DNA of 64,000 nucleotides from Thiotrichaceae bacterium (GTDB taxonomy: Bacteria > Pseudomonadota > Gammaproteobacteria > Beggiatoales > Beggiatoaceae). The DNA is taken from contig JAQTYU010000009.1 of the NCBI GenBank assembly GCA_028688145.1, positions 60,130-124,129 of the forward strand, given 5' to 3'. The first letter of the stretch is position 1. Every line of letters begins with the position of its first letter. A program made the translations under genes and the position numbers. The notes beneath the pieces were generated by a model that had not been told where the DNA came from, ran no database searches, and worked only from the letters and a program-made list of their open reading frames with translations. Positions 43,584-55,280 of this stretch are shown here, in pieces.

Positions 43584-46079
43584 TTAAACAATTTCAACAA
43601 ATCCCCTATCCCCATTCACCCGCACCCGCATCCCCGTTTTTAACAAACTGAAAGCTTCATGCACCCCACTAACCGCTGGAATGCCTAATTTACGCGCCAT
43701 GATTGCAGAATAAGACAAAGCACCGCCGCCTTCTGTGACCACCGCCGCCGCGCTATAAAGTAAAGGCATCCACGCCGCATGAGTATTACGCGCCACTAAA
43801 ATTGCACCGCGTGGAAACAAGGCGAAATCATCGACATTGCGGACTAAAAACACCACGCCTTCCACCACGCCACCGCTGTCGGCGCTGCCAGTTAAATTAT
43901 CTTTGTGTGGAAACTCATAATGATTATCACCCAGCACCCACACAGGGGTGAGCAATTTATCTTCAAAATACGCCTGTTTTTCTATCTCGATATGCTCTGC
44001 CAATTGCGTCCACACACGCGGTGAATTGCGTTGCACAGCATCTTCTAAGTCCAACAAATGCGCAAAAAACACATCATTGGCATCATGAATAAGCCCCTGA
44101 CTTTGCAAATTTTGCCCCAAACTGAGCACACCGCGCCGCAAGGGTACAAGCCAGCGCGTGGTTTGATAATGCACCAAATCCGCCAAGCGCGTATAAAGCT
44201 GGGTGAGCCGAATCATTTCACGGAAAAAGAAATGTAAATCCAAGGGCAGCCGTAAAAATAAAGCATGTTCTGCCTGCTGCAAACGCGCCTCAGTCACGGG
44301 CGGCACGTCAAGCAAGGGGCTGTGCACCCGCAAACGCAAATCATCCAACACCCTCCACGGCGCATCGACAAAAGTTGGGTGATACGGGTCTAAATCGATT
44401 TCGCAGTGTCCGTGCGTTTTTAAGAATTGCTGCAATTGTTGGGAAAACTTAGGGAATTCTGCCAATAAATCACGGGCAATAATTTCGCGAGACGAGGTTT
44501 GTTGTAATAATAGCGATAATTCGGGTTGCGCCCGCAGATAACGCGCCAGTTTAAATAAATGATTTTCGATTTCTTGAGATTTGGTTTCGAGATTGCCCAG
44601 CAAATTATCGAACACACACAGGCTTTCGGTTTTGCTAAATTGACATTGCAGCAACTGTAATAAGCGCGCTTTTAACAAGTCACAGGTCAGATAAATCGCG
44701 AGGTTAGGACGAAAATATTCATGTCCCAATGCCTGCATACGGCTTATAAATTGCCACAGTTCAGCCTGACTTTTTTCAGCCAAAGGTTCACGCGCCAGCT
44801 CGCCTAAACTCACTAAATAATTATCCAGCGAATATAAGTATTGGTTAGGCAATTCCTGCATCCAGCGGAAATTCTCATACAGCTGCGGAAAATAGGCTTT
44901 TAAATCTTCTAAGGCATTAATTTTAAACGGCAGACGTTGGGTGTAAATTTCTACTGCGTTTTGATTGCCGTATAAATAATGGTCATGCACATCAAACCAT
45001 TGTCCTTGAAACGGCGGGTAATTCATTAAATGAAAGGAATAATGCAACGAGTTGTGAAACAGCGGATTAATAAAATCCCAAGCTAACGGCGTAATTACAT
45101 TGGGGAAACGCGCACAAGCTTCGTCGCGTGTCCAATGCGGCGGCAAAGTGGTGATAGGACGCGCTTGTAAACAGTAAAATTGTCCGTCACATAAACCCCA
45201 TGCTACTTCCTGCGGAAAGCCGTATTGGGTCTCAATTTGTACCAATAATTGGTTTAAATGCTGTAATTGGTGCGGGGTTAAACACGGCATATTTGCCTGT
45301 CCGTCACTCAAGACTTCTTCTATGGTGCCGTCGCTGTTTGCGGTGGTGAGTTGTAAAGTTTTTTTGCTGATGTGTGCGCCGAGAATTTCGCCGCTGTCTT
45401 TGTGCAGCACCCAGCGATCCGCTTCGTGGGTGGCATCGCCCAAAACGTGCCCTAAACCATAATTGGCATCCACCACGGTTTGGCGCAACTCTCCATTAAT
45501 CGGATTGACGCTAAAACCCACGCCCGCGACTTCGGTATTTAACATCGCTTGCACCACCACGGCAATCGTAACTTCTTGTTGTAAAAGCTGATGATGGTTG
45601 CGATAAGTGATAGCACGGTCTTGCCACAAGGAAATAAAACACTGTTTGATATGTTTGAGCACTGCCGCGCTGCCGTGACAGTTTAAATAACTTGCATATT
45701 TTCCTGCAAAGGCAGACCCCAGCAAATCATCAACTACGGGTGAAGCGCGTACTGCAAAAGCTTGTTGGGGGGGATATTCGGCAAGGGCTTCCGTGATGGC
45801 TTCTACCACGGCGGCGGGCAATTCTAAGGCGGCTAAATTGGCGTGAAGTTCCGCACTGCGTTTACGAATCACTTCGGGTAGCCCAAAATTCCATTGTGCC
45901 ACTGAGGCAAGTACGCGCTGTTCTGGCGCGATGAAGTTGCGATAAGCTTCGGTGGTGACGATAAAGCCTGTGGGCACGGGAAGATTATTTTGGGTTAAAC
46001 CTGCCAGATTTGCACCCTTGCGTCCGCTGTGTTCCGAGCGTTGGGCAAGGGGGTCAGTGAAACGTAGAACATAGTGCAT
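43584..46079 (-). CDS. PEP-synthase/rifampicin phosphotransferase-like protein without the swivel histidine
   Basis: An 831-residue protein started at the ATG at 46079 (MHYVLRF), with AAAGAAGAG upstream. Residues about 1-320 are a PPDK_N ATP-grasp domain (SGRKGANLAGLTQ, FAVRASPVVDDLLGSAFAGK, EVAWGLCDGQFYCLQARPIT). A long helical middle follows. The last 80 residues are a PEP-utiliser swivel domain (GAILVARNTHAAWMPLL, VTEGGGALSYSAIMARKLG). In all active relatives the swivel motif is GG.LSH, whose histidine carries the phosphate. Here it is LSY. The layout is closest to antibiotic phosphotransferases of the RPH type, but the normal reaction looks impossible. Confidence 0.75.
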   Translation of the reverse strand: MHYVLRFTDPLAQRSEHSGRKGANLAGLTQNNLPVPTGFIVTTEAYRNFIAPEQRVLASVAQWNFGLPEVIRKRSAELHANLAALELPAAVVEAITEALAEYPPQQAFAVRASPVVDDLLGSAFAGKYASYLNCHGSAAVLKHIKQCFISLWQDRAITYRNHHQLLQQEVTIAVVVQAMLNTEVAGVGFSVNPINGELRQTVVDANYGLGHVLGDATHEADRWVLHKDSGEILGAHISKKTLQLTTANSDGTIEEVLSDGQANMPCLTPHQLQHLNQLLVQIETQYGFPQEVAWGLCDGQFYCLQARPITTLPPHWTRDEACARFPNVITPLAWDFINPLFHNSLHYSFHLMNYPPFQGQWFDVHDHYLYGNQNAVEIYTQRLPFKINALEDLKAYFPQLYENFRWMQELPNQYLYSLDNYLVSLGELAREPLAEKSQAELWQFISRMQALGHEYFRPNLAIYLTCDLLKARLLQLLQCQFSKTESLCVFDNLLGNLETKSQEIENHLFKLARYLRAQPELSLLLQQTSSREIIARDLLAEFPKFSQQLQQFLKTHGHCEIDLDPYHPTFVDAPWRVLDDLRLRVHSPLLDVPPVTEARLQQAEHALFLRLPLDLHFFFREMIRLTQLYTRLADLVHYQTTRWLVPLRRGVLSLGQNLQSQGLIHDANDVFFAHLLDLEDAVQRNSPRVWTQLAEHIEIEKQAYFEDKLLTPVWVLGDNHYEFPHKDNLTGSADSGGVVEGVVFLVRNVDDFALFPRGAILVARNTHAAWMPLLYSAAAVVTEGGGALSYSAIMARKLGIPAVSGVHEAFSLLKTGMRVRVNGDRGFVEIV

Positions 46080-46665
46080 TGTGGGACTCTTCTTTGAGCG
46101 GTGTGTCATAAACGTTAGGTTAGCAGGATTTTTGATACTGCGGGATAGAAATCCCGTGATGAGGGATTTTGCCTAAGGTCAGTTTTGCTGTTCTGTATAT
46201 CTTATCTGTTTTACTTAGGCAAGCGGAATGCGGGGGTAACTTGATAAGGGATGGATCATAGGATGTACTGAGGTACGAAGTGCATCGCTTAAGTTATTCG
46301 TCCCCGTCAATATTAAAATTTCCCGCAGATATCTAACGAAATTCATAGTTCTCTGTTCTCTCATGAATTGATGCGCTTCGTACCTCAGCACATTTTATGA
46401 GCACTGCGTAAATCCTAACTTATTTAGCATTACTTTTTTATGTTTACGCGGGCGCAGTTTCAAAATTCTTGGCTGCTTTTATAAGCATTTTAAACTTTAC
46501 GATACTTCGGGACTATCCTCTCCTAAAATCCTCTTTACTTGAAAGACTAAAACCAAACCACCCCCTTAATGCAACACTTTGATAGTCATGATAGACTATT
46601 CGCATCTCAGGCTTTGTAATAGTCCCTCTAAATTCTCCCCACTTTTTTAAACCTGTGGAATCTAT
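46080..46665. other. Long intergenic gap with a 129-bp inverted repeat
   Basis: This gap lies between the divergent PEP-synthase-like and ispH genes. It contains the inverted repeat listed at 46264-46392. The rest has no gene that I can support; the last 150 bases before ispH probably hold its promoter. Confidence 0.5.
46264..46392. repeat. Inverted repeat with GAGGTACGAAG arms
   Basis: The arm at 46264-46286 (containing CTGAGGTACGAAGTGCATC) recurs inverted at 46370-46392 with two mismatches in 23 positions. The spacer is 83 bases. It has no coding capacity and looks like a short palindromic mobile element. Confidence 0.6.
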
Positions 46666-47598
46666 ATGGAAGTCATCTTAGCTCAACCGCGCGGCTTTTG
46701 TGCGGGTGTGGTGCGTGCCATTGAAACCGTGGAACGCGCTTTAGAGATTTATCCGCATCCTGTCTATGTCTTACACGAAATTGTGCATAATCGCTATGTT
46801 GTCAATGATTTGAAAACACGCGGTGCTGTGTTTGTGGAAAGTTTAAGTGAAGTTCCCGAAGGCGCAGTGTGTATTTTCAGTGCCCACGGGGTTGCGACCG
46901 CCGTCGTGAATACCGCAAAACAACGTTTGCTCAAAGTGGTCGATGCGACCTGCCCACTGGTCACAAAAGTGCATTTACAAGCGCAACGTTATGCCGCCCA
47001 AGGCTATGAATTAATTATTATTGGGCATCGGGGACACCCCGAAGTCGAAGGCACACGTGGCAGTGTCGAAGGCACGGTGCATATTTTATCCACCTTGGAT
47101 GAAGTCGCCGCCTTACACGTTGCCAACCCTGAAAAGCTGGCTTATGTCACCCAAACCACGCTCAGCATTGACGATACCCGCGATGTGATTGCCGCCTTGT
47201 TAGCGCGTTTCCCCAAGATTCAAGGCCCACAACTCAATGACATTTGTTACGCCACCCAAAACCGTCAAAATGCGGTGCGGGAATTAGTAAAACAAATCGA
47301 TGTGCTGTTAGTGGTGGGTTCTGCAAACAGTTCAAATTCTAATCGTTTGCGCGAAGTCGGTGAAAATACAGGAATTATTGCGCATTTAATTGAAGATGCA
47401 GCGGCAATTCATGATGAATGGTTCACCCCAGAAACTCGTATCGGCATGACCGCAGGCGCGTCTGCCCCCGAAATTTTAGTGCAGCAAGTATTAGAACGCT
47501 TAAAAATTTTAGGGGTGCAAAACGTGCACACCATGAACGGGCAAGCCGAAACCACCACCTTCCGCATTCCCGCTGAATTATTAATCAAAAAATCATAA
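46666..47598 (+). CDS. ispH: 4-hydroxy-3-methylbut-2-enyl diphosphate reductase
   Basis: A 310-residue [4Fe-4S] enzyme that makes IPP and DMAPP in the last step of the MEP pathway. The three cluster cysteines are in PRGFCAGVVRAIE (near residue 12), DATCPLVTKVH (near 96) and NDICYATQNRQ (near 195). The substrate loop SANSSNSNRL and the TAGASAPE motif are present. Length is normal. It stands alone, followed by a repeat element. Confidence 0.95.
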   Translation: MEVILAQPRGFCAGVVRAIETVERALEIYPHPVYVLHEIVHNRYVVNDLKTRGAVFVESLSEVPEGAVCIFSAHGVATAVVNTAKQRLLKVVDATCPLVTKVHLQAQRYAAQGYELIIIGHRGHPEVEGTRGSVEGTVHILSTLDEVAALHVANPEKLAYVTQTTLSIDDTRDVIAALLARFPKIQGPQLNDICYATQNRQNAVRELVKQIDVLLVVGSANSSNSNRLREVGENTGIIAHLIEDAAAIHDEWFTPETRIGMTAGASAPEILVQQVLERLKILGVQNVHTMNGQAETTTFRIPAELLIKKS

Positions 47599-47607
47599 GT
47601 TTTTACC

Positions 47608-47770
47608 ACTGCGCCCCCAACCCCCTGAAGGGGGCTAAAGATAAAAATCAAGTAGGGTGGGCATCGCCCACCATTTGTATTGAGTTATTTGGTGGGCGAT
47701 GCCCACCCTACCTAACTTTAAAGATTAAGTATTTGTTTTTAGCTACCTTTAGGGGGTTGGGGGCTTCAGT
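47608..47770. repeat. CTGCGCCCC inverted-repeat element, copy 3, carrying a nested hairpin
   Basis: The left arm (47608-47640) begins ACTGCGCCCCCAACCCCCTG. The right arm (47738-47770) is its imperfect inverted copy ending in TTGGGGGCTTCAGT. Inside lies a second, perfect 22-bp inverted pair, GTAGGGTGGGCATCGCCCAC at 47652-47671 and its complement ending at 47711. Confidence 0.8.
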
Positions 47771-47773
47771 TAA

Positions 47774-50376
<2,603 letters not shown>

Positions 50377-50400
50377 GTTCTAATTATTTGAGCTAATTGC

Positions 50401-50436
50401 AAAAAAGCCCTCCTGAAATTTAGGCGGGCTTTTTTG
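50401..50436 (+). terminator. Rho-independent terminator of purB-roxA
   Basis: AAAAAAGCCC (50401-50410) pairs with GGGCTTTTTT (50427-50436), with further pairing inside. It lies 24 bases after the roxA stop. Confidence 0.85.
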
Positions 50437-50520
50437 TATTTAAAATAGGGTATTTATTTACTTGTCTAAAAACCTTAAAATTAATGGAATTTATAACAAG
50501 ATAATTTGTGGAAAAAATTC

Positions 50521-51060
50521 ATGTTAAATAATCCTTATGATGCGCCACAAAGCAATGTGAGCTTGGGTGCAAAAGAAGAAGATTACTGCGAAATCAGACT
50601 GTTTTCTACCGAGGGTCGTTTAGGACGTTTACGTTATTTCAATCGTTTTTTTGTAGCGTTGTATGGTCTTGGCGTTGTATTAATAACATGGCTCTATTTT
50701 GTGATTCAACTGAGCCATTATTCAAAAACCGGTCCTACTCTTTTTTGGGGTATTCCACAAGATATTGTGTTGGGAGCTATTGGAGCACTTGGACTCTGCT
50801 TACTGATAACTTTCATCTTCTCGGTGATTCAACGTTTACACGATACTAATCGTAGTGGATGGTTTGCGCTGTTGTTGCTGATTCCCGCTATCAACATAGT
50901 ATTGGGACTTGCTTTATTGTTTATTCCGAGCCGCGCCGAGCCAAATAATTTTGGTGCGCCCCCTCCCAAAAATACCCCATTAACTTATCTCATAACCAGT
51001 TTATTTATCATCTTATTCTTGTGGAAAGTATTTGGTCGTAGTTTGCGGAAATTTATTTAA
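50521..51060 (+). CDS. DUF805 membrane protein
   Basis: A 179-residue protein started at the ATG at 50521; an in-frame TTG at 50506 is less likely. The DUF805 pattern is clear: GRLGRLRYFNRFFVALYG before the first helix, LHDTNRSGWFALLLLIPAI later, then SRAEPNNFGAPPP. Four hydrophobic helices span the membrane. DUF805 proteins are common small inner-membrane proteins with no defined function. It is a single gene, convergent with the glycosylation cassette that follows. Confidence 0.82.
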   Translation: MLNNPYDAPQSNVSLGAKEEDYCEIRLFSTEGRLGRLRYFNRFFVALYGLGVVLITWLYFVIQLSHYSKTGPTLFWGIPQDIVLGAIGALGLCLLITFIFSVIQRLHDTNRSGWFALLLLIPAINIVLGLALLFIPSRAEPNNFGAPPPKNTPLTYLITSLFIILFLWKVFGRSLRKFI

Positions 51061-51160
51061 ATGTTAATAAGCATGGCGAGTTATGTGAATGGTGTTCAGG
51101 AAAAGATGGAGACTTGCCTGATTTTAAATCCCCGCAAGTCTTCATTCATGCAACAACAAA

Positions 51161-52015
51161 TTATTCCTTCCGACTATACAACAACTGCGTAATCTGTTCC
51201 GAGACCAAACCAATCAAGAAAATCAAGATTGCGGTGGTAAACAGCACCACGCCCATGTTAGTAAATCGATTACTGCTGAGGAAGGTATACGCATAATATC
51301 CAAAGCCCGTGAGAAAAAAGCTCAAACTCAAGGGAAAGAATAATTTAAGTGGGGAGTAAAGTGTCCCAATCTTGAAGATAATCAACAAGAAACGTACCCC
51401 ATCTTTAAACGGCTTAATATGACTTTTACCAATGCGTTGCGGGGCAATAATCGGCAAATACGCAACGCTGTAACCTGCACGGAAAAACGCCATCGTGATG
51501 GTGGTTGGATAAGAAAAAGTATTCGGTAATAAGTAAATGAATTCTTTAAATTTCTCTGCACTCACTGCCCGAAAACCCGAAGTTAAATCTTCAATTTTAT
51601 GCCCCACCATCGCACTGGAAAACCAGTTATAAAAACTATTGGCGCATAAACGCCCGAAACTGGCTTGTGAAGCCGCATTTCGCGCCCCAACCACCATATC
51701 AAACCCTTGTTTAAATTTTTCCAATAAACGCGCAATGTCTTCAGGTTGATGCTGACCATCGGCATCCATAAACACCAAGACTTCTCCCGTGGCAACCCGC
51801 GCCCCATTTTTAATCGCCGCGCCATTGCCCTGCGTGTAAGGATGGCTCACCACCACTGCGCCCGCTTGTTTGGCAATTTCTACCGAATCATCGCTAGAAC
51901 CATCATTCACCACCACCAATTCCGCTTCAGGGTGCAGGGCGCGTAAACGCGGAAGCAGGGTTTTCAAACTGGCGGCTTCATTCAAACAGGGCAAAATAAT
52001 ACTTAAATACGGCAT
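51161..52015 (-). CDS. Family 2 glycosyltransferase, polyprenyl-phosphate-sugar synthase type
   Basis: A 284-residue enzyme. The GT-A domain is complete: LSIILPCLNEAASLKTLLP, VVVNDGSSDDSVEIA, GNGAAIKNGA, and the DxD in VLVFMDADGQHQ. Two C-terminal membrane helices (LKLFFPLSLSFFLTGFGYY and VVLFTTAILIFLIGLVSEQ) are typical of DPM1/GtrB-like enzymes, which put a sugar on undecaprenyl phosphate. The gene upstream encodes a GT-C-like membrane protein that could use that lipid-linked sugar. The spacing is 9 bases. Confidence 0.85.
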   Translation of the reverse strand: MPYLSIILPCLNEAASLKTLLPRLRALHPEAELVVVNDGSSDDSVEIAKQAGAVVVSHPYTQGNGAAIKNGARVATGEVLVFMDADGQHQPEDIARLLEKFKQGFDMVVGARNAASQASFGRLCANSFYNWFSSAMVGHKIEDLTSGFRAVSAEKFKEFIYLLPNTFSYPTTITMAFFRAGYSVAYLPIIAPQRIGKSHIKPFKDGVRFLLIIFKIGTLYSPLKLFFPLSLSFFLTGFGYYAYTFLSSNRFTNMGVVLFTTAILIFLIGLVSEQITQLLYSRKE

Positions 52016-52024
52016 GAGAGTTCT

Positions 52025-53977
52025 CTAGTGAGTCACCGCAGTTTGACGCGCGTCTAACCGCAGTTGTAAGCCCCGCAATTGTGCCGTGTATGAACGCAAC
52101 TGGACGGGAGAAAGTTGGGTGCGTAATTGTTGAAGCAAACTTGTCGCCTCGGGAAAACGCTGTAAGGAAATCAAGATATTTACTTTAAATAATTGCCACG
52201 AAGCTTCCCGCTTAACCGCTATGGCTTGGTCTAATGCGTCTAATGCGGCTTGATAACGCGCTTCACGCAGTGCAAATAAGGCTTCTAAATAATGTAGCGG
52301 TGCTTTATACAAAGCGAGTTTGCTTTGTGGATTTTGCCAAGCGGCGGCAAAAATCTGGGTTAAATCCGCATTCGACAAGGCGCAAGGCGTTGAAGCACAA
52401 GTTTCTAATAAATAATTTAAGCCACTGATGGCAGCGGTGTCGATGTTGCCCGACTGCAAATTTTTCAGCAGTACGGGAAATGCCATCGGTTTGACTTGGT
52501 TGGGGTGAATACTGAACAAGGTAAACCACAGCATTGCCGCGCCGCTGTCGTTGGGGAAGGATTCCAGCATTCGCGCATAATAACGTTGCGCTAATTCGTA
52601 ATGTTTGAGCTTTTCCATCAAAGAGGCGGCGTGCGATTGGGCATAACGCGAATTGGGTTTGCTATCTGCCCACAGCGTCGCTTGTAAAAACGGCTGCGAC
52701 CATAATTGTACTTGGCTAAACGTCAGCGCGGGAAACAAGGCAAGCCCAAAAATCGCTAATACTCGGGCGGCGCGTGGGGTGTAATGGGTACGAATATAGG
52801 CAAGGGCGCGTTGCGCGCTGTAAACCATCGCCAACACGATGCCAAATAAGGGCAGATAATTGCGGTGTTCAAAATACGGCACTAAGCCAATGACGCTGGA
52901 TTCTAAAAGATGTCCTGCAAAAAACCAGAAAATCGCAAAAGCATAAATCGGATAAGTTTTGCGCAGGCGCAGCGCACTGGCGAATAAACCCAGCATAAAC
53001 AACACCGAAGGCAAAGTGGTGACGGGTTCAAACCAAGAACGAGAAATCACCACATCGTCATGAAATACCGAATAATCTCGCGGCGACAACAGGGTAATTT
53101 TTGCCAGATAATTGCTTAAAATCCGTGCTTCCGTCAGCAAGCGTTCACCCAAAGTGAAATCCCGAATCGCATACGTGCCTAAAATCATTTGCTGATAATT
53201 AATTGCAAACAATAAGATAAAGGCAATAATCGGCAGATAAATAAACGCCGCCATCCACAACCGCCAATAACGGGGCTTGGGCAGTTGGCGTAATAAACTC
53301 GCTTCCAATGCCCATACGAAAAACACCAGCAACACCCCGTTTTCTTTGGACAGCGTTGCCAGAATTCCACCCACAATAATGCTGGCACTGGTCAACAACC
53401 AACCGCGTTTTAAATTCCCCACCGCTAAATGTTGTCGCCCTATCACATAACCCAATAAACCCAACACCGTGAACAGGGCGGATAATTGGGTCATGCGTTG
53501 CACTACATATAAAACCGTGCTGACTTGCAAAGGGTGCACTAACCAAATGCCCGCGCTGAATAAGGCTAAATACGCGCCGTGGCGTGCGGTGAGTTGTACG
53601 CACTGGGCGATGCGTAACACCAACCAAAATAATAAGCTGCCTGTGAGCAGGTGAATCATTAAGTTGACGTATTTGAAGCTCGCGGGGTCGCTGTCCCATG
53701 AATAATATTGCGCGGCAAAACTCAACAGGGAAATCGGTCTGCCCAATCGCCCCGCATCGCCTTCGCTGATAAAAGTCAGCATTCCATTGAGTACGTCATT
53801 GTCTTGAATGTGAGACAACGTTTCTAAATTGGGGGAATCATCGAGCAGAAACATGCTGTCCAGCCCCAACCAATACACAGCAACACAGCCAAGTAGGGCA
53901 AGCATCCAGAACAAACCGAATTGTCCTTGTTGGCGAGTGGAGAGCGGGTTATAACTTGTAAACGCGGTGTTAGACAT
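52025..53977 (-). CDS. TMTC-like membrane protein with C-terminal TPR repeats
   Basis: A 650-residue protein with about ten membrane helices in the first 400 residues. The first periplasmic loop carries FLLDDSPNL and GRLGRPISLLSFA, which matches the acidic loop of GT-C O-glycosyltransferases, and eukaryotic TMTC proteins share this layout. The last 230 residues are soluble TPR-like helix pairs (KHYELAQRYYARMLESFPND, REARYQAALDALDQAIAV, LQRFPEATSLLQQLRTQL). Together with the lipid-sugar synthase downstream it could glycosylate an envelope protein. The reaction is inferred. Confidence 0.65.
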   Translation of the reverse strand: MSNTAFTSYNPLSTRQQGQFGLFWMLALLGCVAVYWLGLDSMFLLDDSPNLETLSHIQDNDVLNGMLTFISEGDAGRLGRPISLLSFAAQYYSWDSDPASFKYVNLMIHLLTGSLLFWLVLRIAQCVQLTARHGAYLALFSAGIWLVHPLQVSTVLYVVQRMTQLSALFTVLGLLGYVIGRQHLAVGNLKRGWLLTSASIIVGGILATLSKENGVLLVFFVWALEASLLRQLPKPRYWRLWMAAFIYLPIIAFILLFAINYQQMILGTYAIRDFTLGERLLTEARILSNYLAKITLLSPRDYSVFHDDVVISRSWFEPVTTLPSVLFMLGLFASALRLRKTYPIYAFAIFWFFAGHLLESSVIGLVPYFEHRNYLPLFGIVLAMVYSAQRALAYIRTHYTPRAARVLAIFGLALFPALTFSQVQLWSQPFLQATLWADSKPNSRYAQSHAASLMEKLKHYELAQRYYARMLESFPNDSGAAMLWFTLFSIHPNQVKPMAFPVLLKNLQSGNIDTAAISGLNYLLETCASTPCALSNADLTQIFAAAWQNPQSKLALYKAPLHYLEALFALREARYQAALDALDQAIAVKREASWQLFKVNILISLQRFPEATSLLQQLRTQLSPVQLRSYTAQLRGLQLRLDARQTAVTH

Positions 53978-53983
53978 CAGGTT

Positions 53984-54646
53984 TTATAAATCGTCCAAAC
54001 TGTGATTTTGTGGAATATGTTGCAAATGGCTGAGGTTGCCCCAGCTTTCTAAAATCCAAGTTTCTTGTTTGTGGGTGAAAATATTCAGGCTGGTGTTTAA
54101 TAATTCAAAACGGCGCGGCATTTCGAGCGGGATGCCGACGGTGTATTTAAACAAATTTCCCAGCACGCCACCGTGGGCGACCACCAGCACTTTTTCGCCA
54201 AGGTGGCGGATGGCGATTTCATCAAAGCAGTCAATACAGCGTTGATAAAATTGGCGATTACTTTCCCCTTTTGGTACTTGATAATCAGGGTTATTCGTTT
54301 GATATTGCTCGAATTCTTCGGGAAAATGTTGCGAGATTTCGGGGCGGGTTAAGCCTTGAAATACGCCTAAATTTTTTTCCCGTAGCCGCGCGTCGATTTT
54401 AATCGGGATATTGTGGTGCAGGGCGATACATTCCGCAGTTTGAAAAGCGCGGTCTAAATCGCTGCTGTAAATCGCGCTAAATTCATGATCTTTCAAACTG
54501 TGCGCCAAGGCTTTTGCTTGTGCCAATCCTTTGGGGGCGAGCGGAATATTGGCATGTCCTTGTAAGCGTCCTTCGGCATTCCAAGGGGTTTCACCATGCC
54601 GAATAGTAAATACTTGAGTCATCTGCATAATTGTAGCGTACATCAT
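53984..54646 (-). CDS. Histidine phosphatase superfamily protein
   Basis: A 220-residue branch-1 histidine phosphatase. The catalytic motif is TIRHGETPWNAEGRLQGHAN near residue 14, with IYSSDLDRAFQTAE and VVAHGGVLGNLFKY later. This is the GpmB/CobC/PhoE-like clan, whose substrates include sugar phosphates. It is the first gene of a minus-strand cassette, 6 bases before the TMTC-like gene. The start is unsure because no good ribosome site precedes either the first ATG or MTQ. It could supply or recycle a phosphorylated sugar; that is inference. Confidence 0.8.
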   Translation of the reverse strand: MMYATIMQMTQVFTIRHGETPWNAEGRLQGHANIPLAPKGLAQAKALAHSLKDHEFSAIYSSDLDRAFQTAECIALHHNIPIKIDARLREKNLGVFQGLTRPEISQHFPEEFEQYQTNNPDYQVPKGESNRQFYQRCIDCFDEIAIRHLGEKVLVVAHGGVLGNLFKYTVGIPLEMPRRFELLNTSLNIFTHKQETWILESWGNLSHLQHIPQNHSLDDL

Positions 54647-54866
54647 ATTATTAGGAAGTTGTGACTATTCTAACTAAGTTTCGGGGTTAAACCAAAGCAT
54701 TGCTATTAAGTTAAGATTTTTACGATTACATTCCATACGGGTTGCAGCAGTAATCTAATAGCAATATTCACTGTAAATTTAGTCATTTTCAATGGTGTAA
54801 AAATCACGACAAGCGTTATAATAAATCATAGTTTATTTCCTGATCTCATCGCCTTTGGAATTCCCC

Positions 54867-55277
54867 ATGCGCCTCTTAACTGCTCATAAAGCTGCCCATA
54901 AGTCTGTTTATTCCTCTCAATCTGCGGCTGGCAAAATCACACAACAGCCCTACATTCGTTTTCTACAAAGTTGGATTTTGTTAGCCTTACTGTTCACTTT
55001 TTTGTTCAGTGTCAGTAATGTTGTTGTTCATTGGATTACGCCCTATTTACCGCAGGCAACGCCCAATGAGCAGAATGCACAAATAAACCGTACTCACGTA
55101 AGTGTTGATCCTGTGCTGATACCCCATCACGCAGCTTGTATTCCTCTGAATGTGGAGTATTCACAACAGCTAGATAAAGTTTTACCCCTGCTACAAATGT
55201 ATATCAATACGCAACAGAATTCTAAGCAGATGTCACCCCTCTGTATTATTCCGAATAAAACTCAAACTGCGATTTAA
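54867..55277 (+). CDS. Hypothetical single-pass membrane protein
   Basis: A 136-residue protein started at the ATG at 54867. A cytoplasmic lead of about 35 residues precedes one membrane helix (FLQSWILLALLFTFLFSVSN). The rest would be periplasmic. There are two cysteines (HHAACIPL and SPLCIIP) that may pair. It ends 3 bases before queD, so the two are probably co-transcribed. I do not recognise the family. Confidence 0.5.
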   Translation: MRLLTAHKAAHKSVYSSQSAAGKITQQPYIRFLQSWILLALLFTFLFSVSNVVVHWITPYLPQATPNEQNAQINRTHVSVDPVLIPHHAACIPLNVEYSQQLDKVLPLLQMYINTQQNSKQMSPLCIIPNKTQTAI

Positions 55278-55280
55278 CTG

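Noticed and set aside
46110..46260. tRNA or small RNA gene before ispH
   Set aside because: I could not fit a cloverleaf or a CCA end, and no known RNA motif is visible. The same holds for the other gaps.
53199..53699. A 166-codon minus-strand frame inside the TMTC-like gene
   Set aside because: It lies out of frame with a convincing membrane protein and shows no family features of its own.
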